Assembly (NCBI RefSeq): GCF_040954645.1
Contig: NC_092807.1
Location: 78,143,021 to 78,207,020, forward strand
DNA: 64,000 bases
Direction of reading: 5' to 3'
From: Diabrotica undecimpunctata
Taxonomy: Eukaryota; Arthropoda; Insecta; Coleoptera; Chrysomelidae
Under the pieces are notes generated by a model. That model saw nothing but the letters and a program-made list of their open reading frames with translations, did not search any database and had not been told where the DNA came from. Made by a program: the position numbers and the translations under genes. Shown one piece after another: positions 35,477-46,844 of this stretch. Position 1 is the stretch's first letter. Every line of letters starts with the position of its first letter.

Positions 35477-35935
35477 GGCTAAAAGAGAAGAAATTATAAT
35501 TAGCTACCATTATTATCTATTTAAAAAACACTGGAGATCTTACCGTAACTTAGAATTGTAGAGTTAGGATGTTAAAAAAAACATAGCTAGTAACAACATA
35601 GTGGTTTTTTGTTACTATGTGAAAAAAGTTATCGTTGGAAATGTATGTTAGCTTTGAACTTGAAACGTAAAGGTGTACCCAAGGCTGACTGAAAAAACTA
35701 ATGCAACTACATTTTTAATAGAATTAATTCTTTGAGCTGTCGGCAATAATTAAATTTCTGATTGTTGGATTCACATGTGAGGTTCTGTTTTACCAGAACG
35801 CATGCGCTGACATGTCAAAGTAGTTCTTATGATTCTTTATAATGTCGTTAAGGTTCATTGGTGTAACAAAATGAAGTTAATTTCCAGTGTAGGGTAATAT
35901 TATTATTTAAGATTTTTCTTGATTAAATTTTTTTT

Positions 35936-36409
35936 AACAATATTAAACTTAATGTGGCTTGTAGATCAGCCCTAACAATTAATATTCTTTATTCTAAGAT
36001 CAAAGATAAGACTTATATAGGTATGCTTAGTAACATTGTCTATAACATTCCATGTCTCTCGTGCAACAATTCCTACATCGGCCAAACCTCTCAATTATTG
36101 AAATCACGTATCAGACTACACAAAAGTGATTCTCGACTTCACCCTGACCGTTGTACATTAAGTAAACATGTCCATTCCAATGGTCATCTCATGGACTATA
36201 CTAACACTACAATTCTCCACCGTGAGAACAATAAATCTAAAAGAGAGTTCATTGAAATGTCATATATTTTCCTTAACGATTTCTCCATCCATGTTAAAAG
36301 TGAAATTAAGAATCTAAGCGATATATACCACTTCTTACTTAAATCCGATACCAAGAACACTACAACATCACAGAGAACTAACTTGACAGATATATCCATT
36401 AACAAGTAA
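35936..36409 (+). pseudogene. PLE GIY-YIG endonuclease fragment
   Basis: About 150 codons; GTG at 35954 is only where a frame-finder would start, since family-like sequence (NIKLNVA) precedes it. Reads YNIPCLSCNNSYIGQTSQLLKSRIRLHKSD, then LSKHVHSNGH, REFIEMSYIFLNDFS and the usual PLE end LSDIYHFLL. The GIY-YIG module nicks DNA for insertion. It is intact as a frame, but the reverse transcriptase has been lost. It may be mobilised by a full PLE, if one exists. Confidence 0.85.
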
Positions 36410-36977
36410 CCTACTTAAATAATAATTTTCATTAATTAAAAAAGATAACATTGCCTTGCTTTTCTTAGATACATCTCAATAAGATATAATAATACATGAA
36501 CAATATAATATAAAAAAAAATTTTAATTAAGAAAAATCTTAAATAATAATATTACCCTAAACTGAGAATGAACTTCATTTTGTTACACCAATGAACCTTA
36601 ACGACATTATAAAGAATCATAAGAACTGCTTTGAAATGTCAGCGCATGCGTTCTGGGAAAACAGAACCTCACATGTGAACTTTCCAACAATCAGAAATTT
36701 AATTATTGCCGACAGCTCAAAAAATTAATTCTTTTAAATGTAGTTGCATTAGTTTTTTCGATCAGCCTTGGGTACACCTTTACGTGTCAAGTTCAAAGCT
36801 ACCATACATTTGCAACGATAACTTTTTTCACATAGTAACAAAAAAACCACTATGTTGTTACTAGCTAAGTTTTTTCCTACATCCTAACATCCTACAATTC
36901 TAAGTTCCGGTAAGATCTCCAGTGTTTTTTAAATAGATAATATATGATAGCTAATTATAATTTCTTCTCTTTCAGCC

Positions 36978-37012
36978 CTGAAGAAGCCAAATTAATACTC
37001 TTTATCGAAAAC
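36978..37012 (+). ncRNA. Hammerhead-like motif, PLE family C, plus arm
   Basis: CTGAAGA (36978-36984) and GAAAACGTTC as in the partner, but the 3' side of the stem reads TTTATC where the minus arm has TTTGGC, so the stem is damaged. Confidence 0.5.
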
Positions 37013-37070
37013 GTTCGGCGAAACAATTGATACTCATTAGAATCTTTCTTGCAGATTTCCTGAATATATA

Positions 37071-38275
37071 TAAAAAAATATATATAAGATATATAAATAT
37101 TTAACTTATCATATATAAAAATTTAGATGAAGAATGCATTACACGCGTCCCGCAAGTCGGACGAATTTATCGCTTTACGGATATGTAGGTATATATAAAA
37201 ATAGATTTTATAGTAGTTGATATCATAAGTTTATTTTACTAAAACAATAATATTATCAAAATGAAATTCTAATAAAAAAAAAACAACGAGAAAGTTAATA
37301 GGAATTTTTTTGTCTCCAAGTTGCAAGTGTATCAGGTTTTAGTTACGCATATAGATGGATATGTTCTTTAATCATTACAGAAATCAGTAAAATTTAAATT
37401 TTATATAGAATAATGGTATTTTTAAAGCCTAGAACTATTGTTTTGAAAATAATGGTGTCGTGAAAACTGTTGTTGCCGTAAATTTTTAGATATGTCCAAC
37501 TGTTTTATATCCAAGATCCTTAAAATAAACACAAAAATGTGTACCTTGCCTTGTTAGAGTCTTAGCTTCATTATTCATAGTCTGTTGATGGGCTGTAAGA
37601 AGGACGTTTCTGGTAATAAATGGATCAATCGTATTCTGAGATCTTCCAGACCTGTAAGAACCTATCCATAATTTTGATGCCTTAAAATTTCTATCTATGG
37701 CATTTCTGAAATAAAAATATGTATATTTATTAGCTTATATTTGTATAATGGTAGTAGAAAAACGATTAGATAACATAAATGAAATAAACGTCGGTACAAA
37801 GTAGATTTTGCACGAAACAATATTTAAAAAGTTAACTATGTTTATATGGGATTAAGCCTAAATTGATTGTAATAAGAATTAAATTTTTAACTAATGTTCG
37901 ATTTTCACTCTGAAAATCATTAACAAAAGGATTATTCTAAACAACAAGTTGTTTGTAGGTTATGTTTTTCAAAATTGATGGTCGACTTACTTGTTCATGA
38001 TCCTGTAGGCAAGCTTATGGTTGAAAAAAACTGATAGTGGTATTTTTACGCTCAAAATACCAAATTCTTACAGTTTTGTGTGTGTTTTTTGTATTATAAT
38101 TAGTGTAATGTATGTTTATCTAGATTATATGCTTGTGTATTGTGTGCTGCAAATGTATTGTGTATAATTTGTAGATGATGTGTCTCAGAATTTCTATTAA
38201 TCCGCTATTGTTGGTATATTTTTGATAGTGACCCCTTCTTTTAATATTAGCAACCAAAGCCTGCTAAAATGTGCT
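37071..38275. other. Unassigned DNA
   Basis: No recognised domain, repeat or RNA gene over about 1.2 kb. TA-rich at its start (37065-37110). It may be host DNA, but nothing shows a gene. Confidence 0.45.
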
Positions 38276-38279
38276 AATA

Positions 38280-38720
38280 GATTTTCTACACATTTTTTTT
38301 CAGTAAGTAGGATGAGCTGATTCTTTAATTTTTCTCTTTTCATGTATGTTTCTTTCAAAATTATTGATGCATCTTTCCATTCTACTCTGTGCTCGTTATC
38401 CCAGGCATGTTTTCATATCTGAGATTTGTGGAAGTCTCTGTTCTTGATGTATGTTTCATGCTCGTTTATCCTGACACTGAGTGGTCTTGGAGTTTCCCTC
38501 ACATAGAAATTGTTGAATTCACAGAGTATTTTATAAAGTATTGGTATGCTCTTCTTGACCAAAAGTTTAAGATTGCTGACAGGCCGGGTCAGCTCATCTT
38601 CTTTCTTGTTTATTTTCTGGATAAACTAATCCTTCCATTCTCTTCTATTTCTTGCTCTGTTTTTGACTTCAGCCCATCTTGATTCAATTTTTTCGTGTTT
38701 TCTTGTTGTAGTTTTTTTTC
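38280..38720 (-). pseudogene. PLE endonuclease remnant behind an RTE-like tail
   Basis: On the minus strand, from high to low coordinates: RWAEVKNRARNRREWK, the ending of RTE proteins, directly followed by NFYVRETPRPLSVRINEHETYIKNRDF, KHAWDNEHRVEWKDA and LKETYMKREKLK, which is a GIY-YIG endonuclease of PLE type with a few stops. The two belong to different element classes, so one inserted next to or into the other before decay. Confidence 0.7.
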
Positions 38721-38739
38721 AGCTGTTGTCTGGCTATTG

Positions 38740-38860
38740 TTCTGAAGCTATTTTCTTATGGCATCTTAATGCAATTACTACTTTTAATGGGAATAAGTCG
38801 AAATTTAAGTTTAAAATAAGTTTATTTTTGACGTTTTGATTTCCGCGGAAATCATTCTGT
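38740..38860 (-). repeat. PLE terminal repeat fragment
   Basis: Shares about 105 bp with 2837-2945. On the minus strand it begins with a perfect GATTTCCGCGGAAATC palindrome (38838-38853) followed by AAAACGTC and AATAAACTTATTTT. This equals the stem and 3' box of the hammerhead-like motif, with GAAAC changed to AAAAC. Confidence 0.6.
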
Positions 38861-39635
38861 TTATAAGATCGAGCAGGGTGCTTATGCATAGGATCAAGAA
38901 TAGTTTCACCCTCTGGATCTTTTGCTTCTTCGATAGCTCGTGGACTGTATATTTATTTCTTCTGTAAGGTTAGTTGAAGGTAATGTCAGGCTCAATAATC
39001 TAACTGGCTTTCCTCCGAGGGCTGCTAAGTATTGTTTATTTAATAAAACTCACCACATCCCTAAGTCCCGATGTTGACACTACCGTGACTACAATACGTT
39101 CAAAGTTAGTTACTACTACATGATTTATTTACAACTCTCTTTCTCAACGTTCCCCTGCTCAATTTATCCCGTTCTTTTTGAGGTTATTTTCCAAGTGTTG
39201 ATATGTATTGCAACGCTAATATCTAAACACTCTCGTGTCCTATAGTAGGCCTAACGTAGAGAAACATTATATTATTACAAATAAATATACCACTAAAGAC
39301 ACGAGGCCCTTTACAAATATCTGGTTAATATTTTGATATTAAACATATTGCCAACTCTAACAACTAAATCGAGAAGGCACTACATGTTACCTATATCCAT
39401 CACACGGATATAAATATGGTTACGAATAAATCACAACTTAATTTAAAACACATCACATTTAACAAAGTTAATAACAATAACCTAATAGTCATTGAATCAC
39501 TCTTTTCCCCCAATAGTACAAGTATTTCTACAACTTAATATTTAAAATATAATACTAAAAATACTAATAATACTAGTTTATGCATCGCAGTTTGATTAAG
39601 ACTCAATCTTTATCTTAAAATTAGGTTGGTTCGAA
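38861..39635. other. Unassigned DNA, possibly an LTR of the env-bearing element
   Basis: On the minus strand, downstream of the env-like fragment, a purine-rich stretch (GGGGGAAAAG near 39500) and an AATAAATC signal near 39120 would fit a 3' LTR. No second copy is present, so this is only a possibility. Confidence 0.25.
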
Positions 39636-39639
39636 GAAA

Positions 39640-40330
39640 AAGTGGTGGGGAAGATGGACATTCTGGCATCCTTAGTTTGTCTCTGGTCTAATGCTCCCTG
39701 GATGGGAGTCAGAGTAAATAGTTTGTGGTCACCCTTTGAACTCTTCCCTTTGGGTTCTCATAGTTTACTAATGTGCCATCGGTATTTTCATATTACCATG
39801 AGTCAAATAACTACCATTGACGTCGTGGCTCCAAAAGCAATTAATGATTGTCCAATGTGGAATTCTGATGGACGGCCACTGTGTACTGGTTCATCTCCCA
39901 GGGCCATTTCGTCTATGACTATATGATGTATTTCCTCCCCTTGAATGTTTACAATATCATCGGTGATTTTTATTTGTTTCCGACTGGGTCGCTCATCTTT
40001 TTCAGTAACGGTGGTAATAGGTGCATTTAAATACCCAACAAATACCGTTTCTACTTCTTTGCTGGTTGTGAGTAGTGTGACATTTCTTGTCTGGGCTATG
40101 CAATTTGGTGACAGTTTCAGGAAGCTAGTCCTCTCGTTGATCTGCTCCGTTCTGGATAAGTCACATATGATGGATATGTGAATAGTGTTAAGCATTATAA
40201 CTAACCATAAATTGGGAATGCTCATCTTTTCCCATTGAGCATCTTTCACTGAGTAATGGATGACAGGACAAGTGCTGTTTTTGATTCGATTGTAGAGCTT
40301 ATCTAATATAGAGTAAGGTCTAGTATCCAT
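39640..40330 (-). pseudogene. env: env-like C-terminal fragment of an insect endogenous retrovirus
   Basis: A 175-codon frame (40330-39803) plus its continuation. It has a Cys-containing segment of the type seen near the end of errantivirus Env ectodomains (FLKLSPNCIAQT), then an acidic/basic stretch and a short hydrophobic run (LIAFGATTSMVVIWLMVI) that crosses the frame's stop and would be the membrane anchor. It does not match the env at 18-20 kb closely. No pol was found beside it. Confidence 0.5.
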
Positions 40331-40539
40331 GTTAATTACAGCACGCCATTTGCGTTTTCCTTAATCGTATACATTTTTCTCTATCTTACATGGATTGTAT
40401 CGAAGTAAAGGAGTGTATTATAATCGACCATTAGTAGATTCCTTCGGGCAGGCAACGCCAAGACTAGGTTCCCCCCCATTTTCAGCAGTGCAGCCGTAAT
40501 CTTTAAATTTGGTATTTGTTCTGACTCGTTGCTATTGTC

Positions 40540-40690
40540 ATCAGAGTGACCAATCACGACGCAGATTGTCACTCTGGCCGGCCAATCACAAACAGCGTTA
40601 TTAACTGCGTTGTCATTGGCCTCCCGGCGGAAGATTGCTGCGAAATTGCAAACACGAAGTGTATAAAAAGGCAGCACGTCTTCTGATCGG
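40540..40690 (+). promoter_or_regulatory. Promoter-like region with CCAAT and TATA boxes
   Basis: GACCAATCAC near 40547, GGCCAATCAC near 40580 and TATAAAAAGG at 40662 stand in promoter order. About 400 bp downstream a gag-like frame begins on the same strand, so this may be the U3 of an LTR. The minus-strand 98-codon frame across it is not supported. Confidence 0.5.
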
Positions 40691-40899
40691 GATCTAGTCG
40701 TCTTACACTACTAGCCCCGCTAGAATTTGATGGCCGAGTGTGCCATTTGAAAATTCAACGTCTATTATTATTACCCAAGATTGAACCTTTGTGAAGATTT
40801 GTTTATTTGACTACGAAGCATTCAGTAGAAGGTGTAGGAGCCGGAGTAGCGACTGTTGGTCATTCTTTCGTCGAGGTGAAGAAAGATAAGAACTTCACG

Positions 40900-41030
40900 T
40901 GAAGTGTGGTTTGGGTACACACCATTACCACGAGGTAAGAATGGAATCGAGAAACCTTCGATCCTCCTCTAAAGCAGCGGTCGCAGACCATCCAGATATA
41001 GAGAATACCTCCATGGATGCTACGGCCGTA
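40900..41030 (+). repeat. Leader-like repeat, copy 1
   Basis: ACACCATTACCACGAGGTAAG, GAGAAACCTTCGAT and GGCGGTCGCAGAC-like blocks recur in the same order at 43432-43545. GAGGTAAG looks like a splice donor. Probably the untranslated leader of one retroelement family. Confidence 0.6.
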
Positions 41031-41059
41031 AATGGCGTCCAACACATATAAGAACCCCA

Positions 41060-41490
41060 CAACTCAGATTTGGCATCAGTTTTATCAACTTTGATCCAAG
41101 CAGTAACAGCACTAACCCTAGTGCAGACCCAGGACAAACCAAAAATAGAACTTCCACAACCGAAATGGACCCCTTCACCACCCCAATACTCTGGCAATCA
41201 TACCGAAAACCTTCAAGAATTCGTAAACGAAATTATAGACCACATGAGCAATATGAATATCGACACAAAACATTGGATAGCCTACATCCTAGCGAAATCA
41301 TTAATAGCAGAGGCAGATCAGTGGGCACAGAGCCAATTCACGACTAGTCGGAACTAAGACACGTTCCGGAATAGGCTGACCGATCACTTCAACAACACAA
41401 TGAAAGGATCGTCACTAATGTCTAAGCTATACGGATATTATCAGAAATATCAGCCAATAGCAGAGTTTATTTCGACAAAGATGCCTCTTT
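41060..41490 (+). pseudogene. gag: Ty3/gypsy-like gag fragment
   Basis: The frame from 41070 reads PPQYSGNHTENLQEFVNEI, then ILAKSLIAEADQWAQSQF; after a stop at 41355 it continues FRNRLTDHFNN and MSKLYGYYQKYQPIAEFISTK. This pattern (a Pro-rich start, one structural helix bundle, then LY..YQ..E....FI) is common to retrotransposon capsids. It ends abruptly at about 41485 where a Jockey reverse transcriptase begins. Confidence 0.5.
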
Positions 41491-41917
41491 GGACCCGAAG
41501 TCTGGAGTGCCACAAGGAGCAGTACTGTCATCTTTTACTGTACACAATATATACAGCAGATATACCTAGAACACCAGGTACATTACTAAGCCTCTATGCC
41601 GACGACACAGCGATAGCGGCCAAACATAGAAACGTAGACATAGCGGTAAACAACTTACAAACAGCGCTAGATGACATAGAAGAATGGAGCTTAAAATGGA
41701 AAATCGCTGTAAACTCCGAAAAGACACAAGATGTACTTTTTAAAAAGAGGCACCAATAACCAGAAGAACAAGTGACTGTGCAAAACAATCCCATCGAGTG
41801 GAAAAGCGAAGCAAAATACCTCGGAGTAATCATGGACAAAGGCTTAACGTTTAGTAAATACGTAGACACTACAATACAAAAAGCCAACATGGCAAAAGCA
41901 TCAATAAGAGGCCTATA
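41490..41917 (+). pseudogene. Jockey reverse transcriptase fragment, first part
   Basis: Reads SGVPQGAVLS, then YTIYTADIPRTPGTLLSLYADDTAIAA (YADD intact), NLQTALDDIEEWSLKWKIAVNSEKT and, after a stop, KYLGVIMDKGLTFSKY and ASIRGLY. A frameshift separates the first motif from the rest. Typical of the Jockey clade proper, unlike Jockey-1 and -2. 5'-truncated: endonuclease and fingers are missing. Interrupted at 41918 by the element below. Confidence 0.85.
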
Positions 41918-42600
41918 CAGCGTTCCACGTTAAGAAAATAACATTAGGCTTATGGAGATCAGTGTTGCCAAAACTCTCAAGCATACGGTTTACTAGATTG
42001 TCGATATATTTTTCGAATTTCCATTTTCAATTAACATTTAACTGTAAAGTCAGAATAACAACTGAAGAACCACAAAGCACAAAGCCTTATTATCATTATG
42101 TAATCTCAGAGAACGACATAAAATCGCTGACATACGCACACCGTATTATTTTAAGTTGCAATTAGTAATTAGATATATGCATTCCAAGCGGTCCGTTTAT
42201 TTGCTTTTAAATCTTTAATAGCCGGCAAAGTGCATGATTTAACTAAGCAATATTTTCTACTGATTTCTATGATTCATGGTATATGATATTCTTACCGAAA
42301 AACAAATAAACTGTCGTTACTATAATTAAAATAAGATAAAATAAAATTATCTTTTGTAAATAGATACTATTTATTTAATTAAAATCATTTTCCCTACTTT
42401 TCATCTCTTGTTTCGAATGGGCACTTTTGGTCAATCACGTTAAAAAAACATTAATTTAATTCATGTCTGTGAAAACGAAAATACAAATTATACAACCCTG
42501 AATCGTGCTTGTGTTCATCGTGGCATCGCTGCGCTTCTATCGTCCATAAGAAATACATGGCCCTATCTCCGCAATGTTATTTTCTTAACGTGAAACGCTC
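41918..42600. mobile_element. 683-bp terminal-inverted-repeat element (MITE-like)
   Basis: Termini 41919-41945 and 42573-42599 are reverse complements with one mismatch in 27 (ends AGCGTT..CACGTTAAG..AACATT). Flanked by TATA at 41914-41917 and 42601-42604, a likely 4-bp target duplication. No transposase frame inside. Superfamily not determined. Confidence 0.75.
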
Positions 42601-42604
42601 TATA

Positions 42605-42965
42605 GCAGGAAGAAAAAACAAACTTAGAATGAAAACTAAAATAAGATTAATAAATAGTATAATTCTGCATATACTAACATATGCATCTCTCGCATGGGGA
42701 CACATATGTAACACAACAAAAAAGAAAATACAACCGGCACATAACAGCAGAATAAGAGAAGCAACGTACCGAGATACGTTGCAGAAAGATTCCTCTTCAG
42801 ATAATTGCAACACATTAGAGTGACTGATATAATGAAGGAAAAAGCAAGGACAAAATTCACGGAGATAGAGAACCATCCAAGTTACATATTGCGAGAGATC
42901 ATGAGGTACGACGCTTTACACAGATGGAATCACAAAAGACCCAAACAACAAATAGTAGAATAAAT
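42605..42965 (+). pseudogene. Jockey fragment, second part
   Basis: Continues the interrupted element: KNKLRMKTKIRLINSIILHILTYASLAWGHIC, then after frameshifts LRVTDIMKEKARTKFTEIENHPSYILREI and RWNHKRPKQQ, the usual Jockey C-terminus. Stop near 42960. It rejoins the first part at LY..R when the 683-bp insert is ignored. Confidence 0.8.
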
Positions 42966-43430
42966 TCTTTGAGGAAGACAGGTTGCCTTATACCTATCTC
43001 AGATCGTGCCGAACTGGCACAGAATTCCGCTGGTTCACTGACGGTTAGGAGTGAATAAAAGGCCCTAGTTACTCGGTGGCCGAGTCGAACTCGCACTTCG
43101 CTGTTAGAAACCTTCTCGCTGGAAATAATTAACGTCTTTACAGGACAAAAGATAGTTTCCACGGAAGGTAACGTGCGAGGTGTAGCACCAACATCAGAGT
43201 CGCCACTCCGACGGTGTTCTTACACACCTTGTGGGTTGTGTGCTCGACCACACGTCGAAAGGTAAAGGGCTGGCATCTCTGTGAAATCTAAGGCGTACAC
43301 CGCAATTAGAACACTCATATTCAATACATTTAAGAAAATAATACACCGTCAAGTAAGAAACTATCGAACTGTTAAATTATTCTACATTGTCAGTGGGATT
43401 TTGAGGACTACAGAGCCACCAGTGATTTTC
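42966..43430. other. Unassigned DNA
   Basis: A WFTDG word at 43028-43042 hints at an RNase H start but the frame ends at once. No other support. Confidence 0.3.
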
Positions 43431-43431
43431 A

Positions 43432-43545
43432 CGTCTAGTGTGGTTCGGGTAGACACCATTACCACGAGGTAAGGATGGAAACGAGAAACCTTCGATTCTC
43501 CTCTAGAGAGGCGGTCGCAGACTCCTCACGTACCTCCGTGGATGA
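43432..43545 (+). repeat. Leader-like repeat, copy 2
   Basis: Diverged second copy of 40900-41030, in the same orientation, about 2.5 kb downstream. Confidence 0.6.
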
Positions 43546-44810
43546 AGTACTACATAACTGTTATGCATTTGTCATCAGTATTGGCTTCGGTCTCGATTAT
43601 GGGCTGTGTTCATATTTCTACACCATGAGGTAGGACATGCCTTGCTGTTTCTATCGCCTTTGCGATTTGTCCTGGCTTCAATATATCTATAAAATGCCCG
43701 GGTTGTACTGTTAATTCAATATCCCTTCATATATTTGTATGTATTCTTGTATAAATTCAATTACTTGTTAAGTAATCGTTTGTATTTTAAGTCTAACGTA
43801 TTCTTTCTCTCATGTTTATTTTCTCCGTTATGGCGTTAAGCCGTTGAGACATTGCTTGCATCGTTTTTGGTGAGTGTTGTAACTTACAACAGTTAAAAAT
43901 ATTTTTAATGAAATGTACATTATTTTTCAACTGCCCGTATGTTGTCTGCTATGTCTATATCGCCTTTTGACCTGTTAAAAACGCAGATACTTCGCCCGCT
44001 ACGCCTCGAGGAGAACACATTTTTAGTCAGTCACCAACTAACAGCAGTCGAGTGCGTACCGTATGGGGTTTTATTTTCGTTTACGCAATGACGCTCTAAA
44101 AATTGTATTACCAGCCTCCGTAGATAAGGAATTTTGTTTAATGCTACTGTACTGTGTGTAATAGAATTTTGTAGTATACCAACGTTGTAGTTATTTATCA
44201 TAATTAGTGAACCAGCCCTGGAAAAGCAGTAAAGTCTAAATTAAGTTTAGCTACGAACATAATACCTGTTCGTACTCTAATTGTATATTAGCAAGGTTCA
44301 ATGGCTAAGCTTTATACAGTGAGTGCATCTTGAAATCTGTTAAGGTGTTTGTTTATCCTCATTTCTATAGTTAATCGATGCTATTGTTTCTAACATAATC
44401 TTTGTCTGGTGTTGTGCTCCTTGTATTAGTTCCCTTTGATTTTTGTCGATTGACTCCTATATGCTTTATCGTTCACTCCATAGAGAGATATTAGTACAGT
44501 TTCTAATACTTCTCTCTTTTTCCTTCGTTTTATTTCGATTAACAGTAATTCACTTATTATTTCTGCTCTTCCTTTTTTTCATTCAATAATTTATCTACTA
44601 TGACATCACAATTTATGTTGGTAGTTTGACACATGTCATGTAATCCTTGTATCATTGTTGTGTCATTTTTTTGTCCTCTTAAATTCTGCGTTTCTCCAGT
44701 TGTACCTTTAATCTAAAGGTTCCCCTGTCTATCACAAAATCTCCTAATGTTTTAAGTAAATAATTCTGGTTCGGGTTTGTATATTTTGTATAATTCTACG
44801 TTAGAGGGTC
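43546..44810. other. Unassigned DNA next to the BEL/Pao 3' end
   Basis: Lies downstream (minus-strand sense) of the BEL/Pao integrase, so a 3' LTR is expected here, but I could not define one because no 5' LTR copy was found. Confidence 0.35.
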
Positions 44811-46100
44811 CTAATAATGTTCAAAAATTAATGCTACTAATACTTTTTTCCACCGTTTCGCCGGACTAATTTTCGGTTTTGCTTGGTTTTCTTCTTCGAT
44901 TCTTATTAATTTATGTATCGGTCTCTTTATTAGTTTCCCGTTCGCCCTTTTTAGTGTAAAAACTCTTGTCAGTCCCACAGAGCCTGTGTGAGTGTCGACT
45001 ACTCTTATTAACAATCATTTTTCTGGAGATGTTTCTTCTTCTTTTAATATGACAAATATGACACAAATTCTGTTGTGTCTTCTGCCATTTGTTTCTGTGT
45101 TGGAGTTGGTGTAAGTATTCCTGTCTCCATATATTTCAAAAATCCCTCTTGATTTTCTCTAATAGTCTCCATGGTTAGATAGGTTATTAATTTCTGGGTC
45201 CTCTGTAGCAGTACATAATGGTCTTGAGTTCATACAAGCTTCGCACAGTATTTGTGCTAATACTGTGCTTAATTCTCCGTATGTTAGCACTGTTTCTCCT
45301 ATAACTCGATTATTTGTTTCATGTGGTGTTTCATTATTCGTACGGCACTTTCTTATATTCCTTTGAAGTGTGGTGCTTATGCGGGTATGACATGCCATTT
45401 TGTACAAGTGTAACCATAGTTTGTTGTATCTCGTCGGTCATTTGTTTTTTTCTCGTTTCCTAATATATTGGTAGCTCCTATAAATGTTATTCCATTGTCG
45501 CTGTATATGTTGCTGCATTGTCCTCGTCATACTGTGAGTCTTTTAAATGCTGCGATAAAGTATCAGTGGCCATATCACTTACGACCTTAAGGTGTACAAC
45601 ACGAATATCGCAATTTAATCCTTGTAACTTTTGTGTCCTTTGCCTTTTGTAGTACTTATTCGTATTGGTCCCGCGTAATCTACCCCTGTGTTTATAAATG
45701 GATGTGTTGGGCAAACTCTCTGTTTGGACAAGTCTCCCATGAATTGATATGCAGATTTTTCTTTGTTACGTTAAGATTTTACGCAGTTGTTAATTCTTGC
45801 TTTTACGGTTCTTCTACTATTAATTATCCAGTATTTCCTTCTTATGCAGTGTAATATCTGTTTCAGTTCACTATGTAAGTTTATTGTGTGGCTCTCATTA
45901 ATTATTAGTTGGGTCAGTGTACCCTTATTTGATAGTATTATAGGATTTTTCTCTGAGTAATTAAGTTCTGTATGCCTTATCCTTCTGGTCACCATTAGTA
46001 CTTCTTGTTGATCTAGATATGGTACCAAGTTTAAAAGTTTGCTACCTGTATTTACTTGACGTTTATTCCTGAGTTTACGTATTTATTGCCTAAAATGAAT
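44811..46100 (-). pseudogene. pol: BEL/Pao integrase
   Basis: Pieces in order: the zinc-binding region (LMVTRRIRHTELNYSEKNPIIL..HTINLHSELKQILHCIRRKYWI..C, 46028-45771), the catalytic core around VVHLKVVSDMATD (45714-45487), then VIGETVLTYGELSTVLAQI..MNSRPL (45407-45159) and the end RVFTLKRANGKLIKRPIHKLI (45014-44811). Frames change at least three times. Catalytic residues cannot all be traced. Integrase would insert the element cDNA into the genome. Confidence 0.85.
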
Positions 46101-46282
46101 GAGTTGCGTGTATTTTATTACTCTAAGCAACGTTTTCCCTAATTATTGGACGGTTAGCTTCTTTGATCTGTCGTTCTTTTTTCTGTAGTTGTTTGCAAAT
46201 CTTATACAGTACGACAGTACTCTTTTCATCCGTTCCAAGTTCAAACATTTTTCACATATATCTTCTTCGTTTGTTGATGTGT

Positions 46283-46835
46283 TTACTGATATTTTTGTTT
46301 AAATCTCTTCTTCTTCATTTTAAGAGTGTCTACGGTTATTAGAGTAATTGTCTGTTTGTTTGTTAACCATGTAGGTTCACTCCACCATAAATCCAACTTT
46401 ACTAGAACTGGTGCATCTATCTCACTGGATATAATATCCACTGGGTTGTCTTTTGTGTCAGCTTTGTACCATTTTTCAGGTACTATAAGGGTTTTTACTT
46501 CTTCTACTCCGTTTGCAACGACCATTTTTCATCTCTTTGTTGATCGTTTTATCCATGCGAGTATAACGGTCGAGTCTGACCATGCGTATACTTCAATGTC
46601 TTTTCTGTTTATAGCTTGTATAGTTTTCTTCATTAATTGTGCTAGCAGTAACGCTGCACATAATTCTAATCTCAGTAGCGTCGTTTTCCCTTTCAGTGGG
46701 GCTACTTTGGATTTGGCTATCACTAGTCTTGATTTGATTTCAAATTTTAATACTCTAGAATAGATTATTGCTCTATATTCTTTTAGGGACGCATCTGCGA
46801 ACCAATGTAATTCTATTCTATTTTCGGTGTTTACG
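46283..46835 (-). pseudogene. pol: BEL/Pao RNase H and following region
   Basis: Starts LHWFADASLKEYRAIIYSR at about 46810, the BEL/Pao RNase H start with its catalytic Asp, then IAKSKVAPLKGKTTLLRLELCAALLLA and WSDSTVILAWI. The next frame gives the family's NPVDIISSEI and LWWSEPTWL words before the integrase. Removes RNA during reverse transcription. Confidence 0.88.
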
Positions 46836-46844
46836 TTAATAAAT

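Larger units (their letters stand above)
35372..37070 (+). mobile_element. Compact PLE: long inverted arms around a GIY-YIG gene
   Basis: 35372-35938 is the reverse complement of 36513-37070, with arms of about 555 bp and only scattered differences. Between them lies just the endonuclease end of a PLE protein (35936-36409). Each arm contains a hammerhead-like motif, in opposite orientations. PLEs with an inverted 5' terminal repeat and 5' truncation are known; here almost nothing but endonuclease and ends remain. Confidence 0.85.

Noticed and set aside
40381..40677. 98-codon minus-strand frame
   Set aside because: It crosses CCAAT and TATA boxes of a plus-strand promoter-like region and has no family features.
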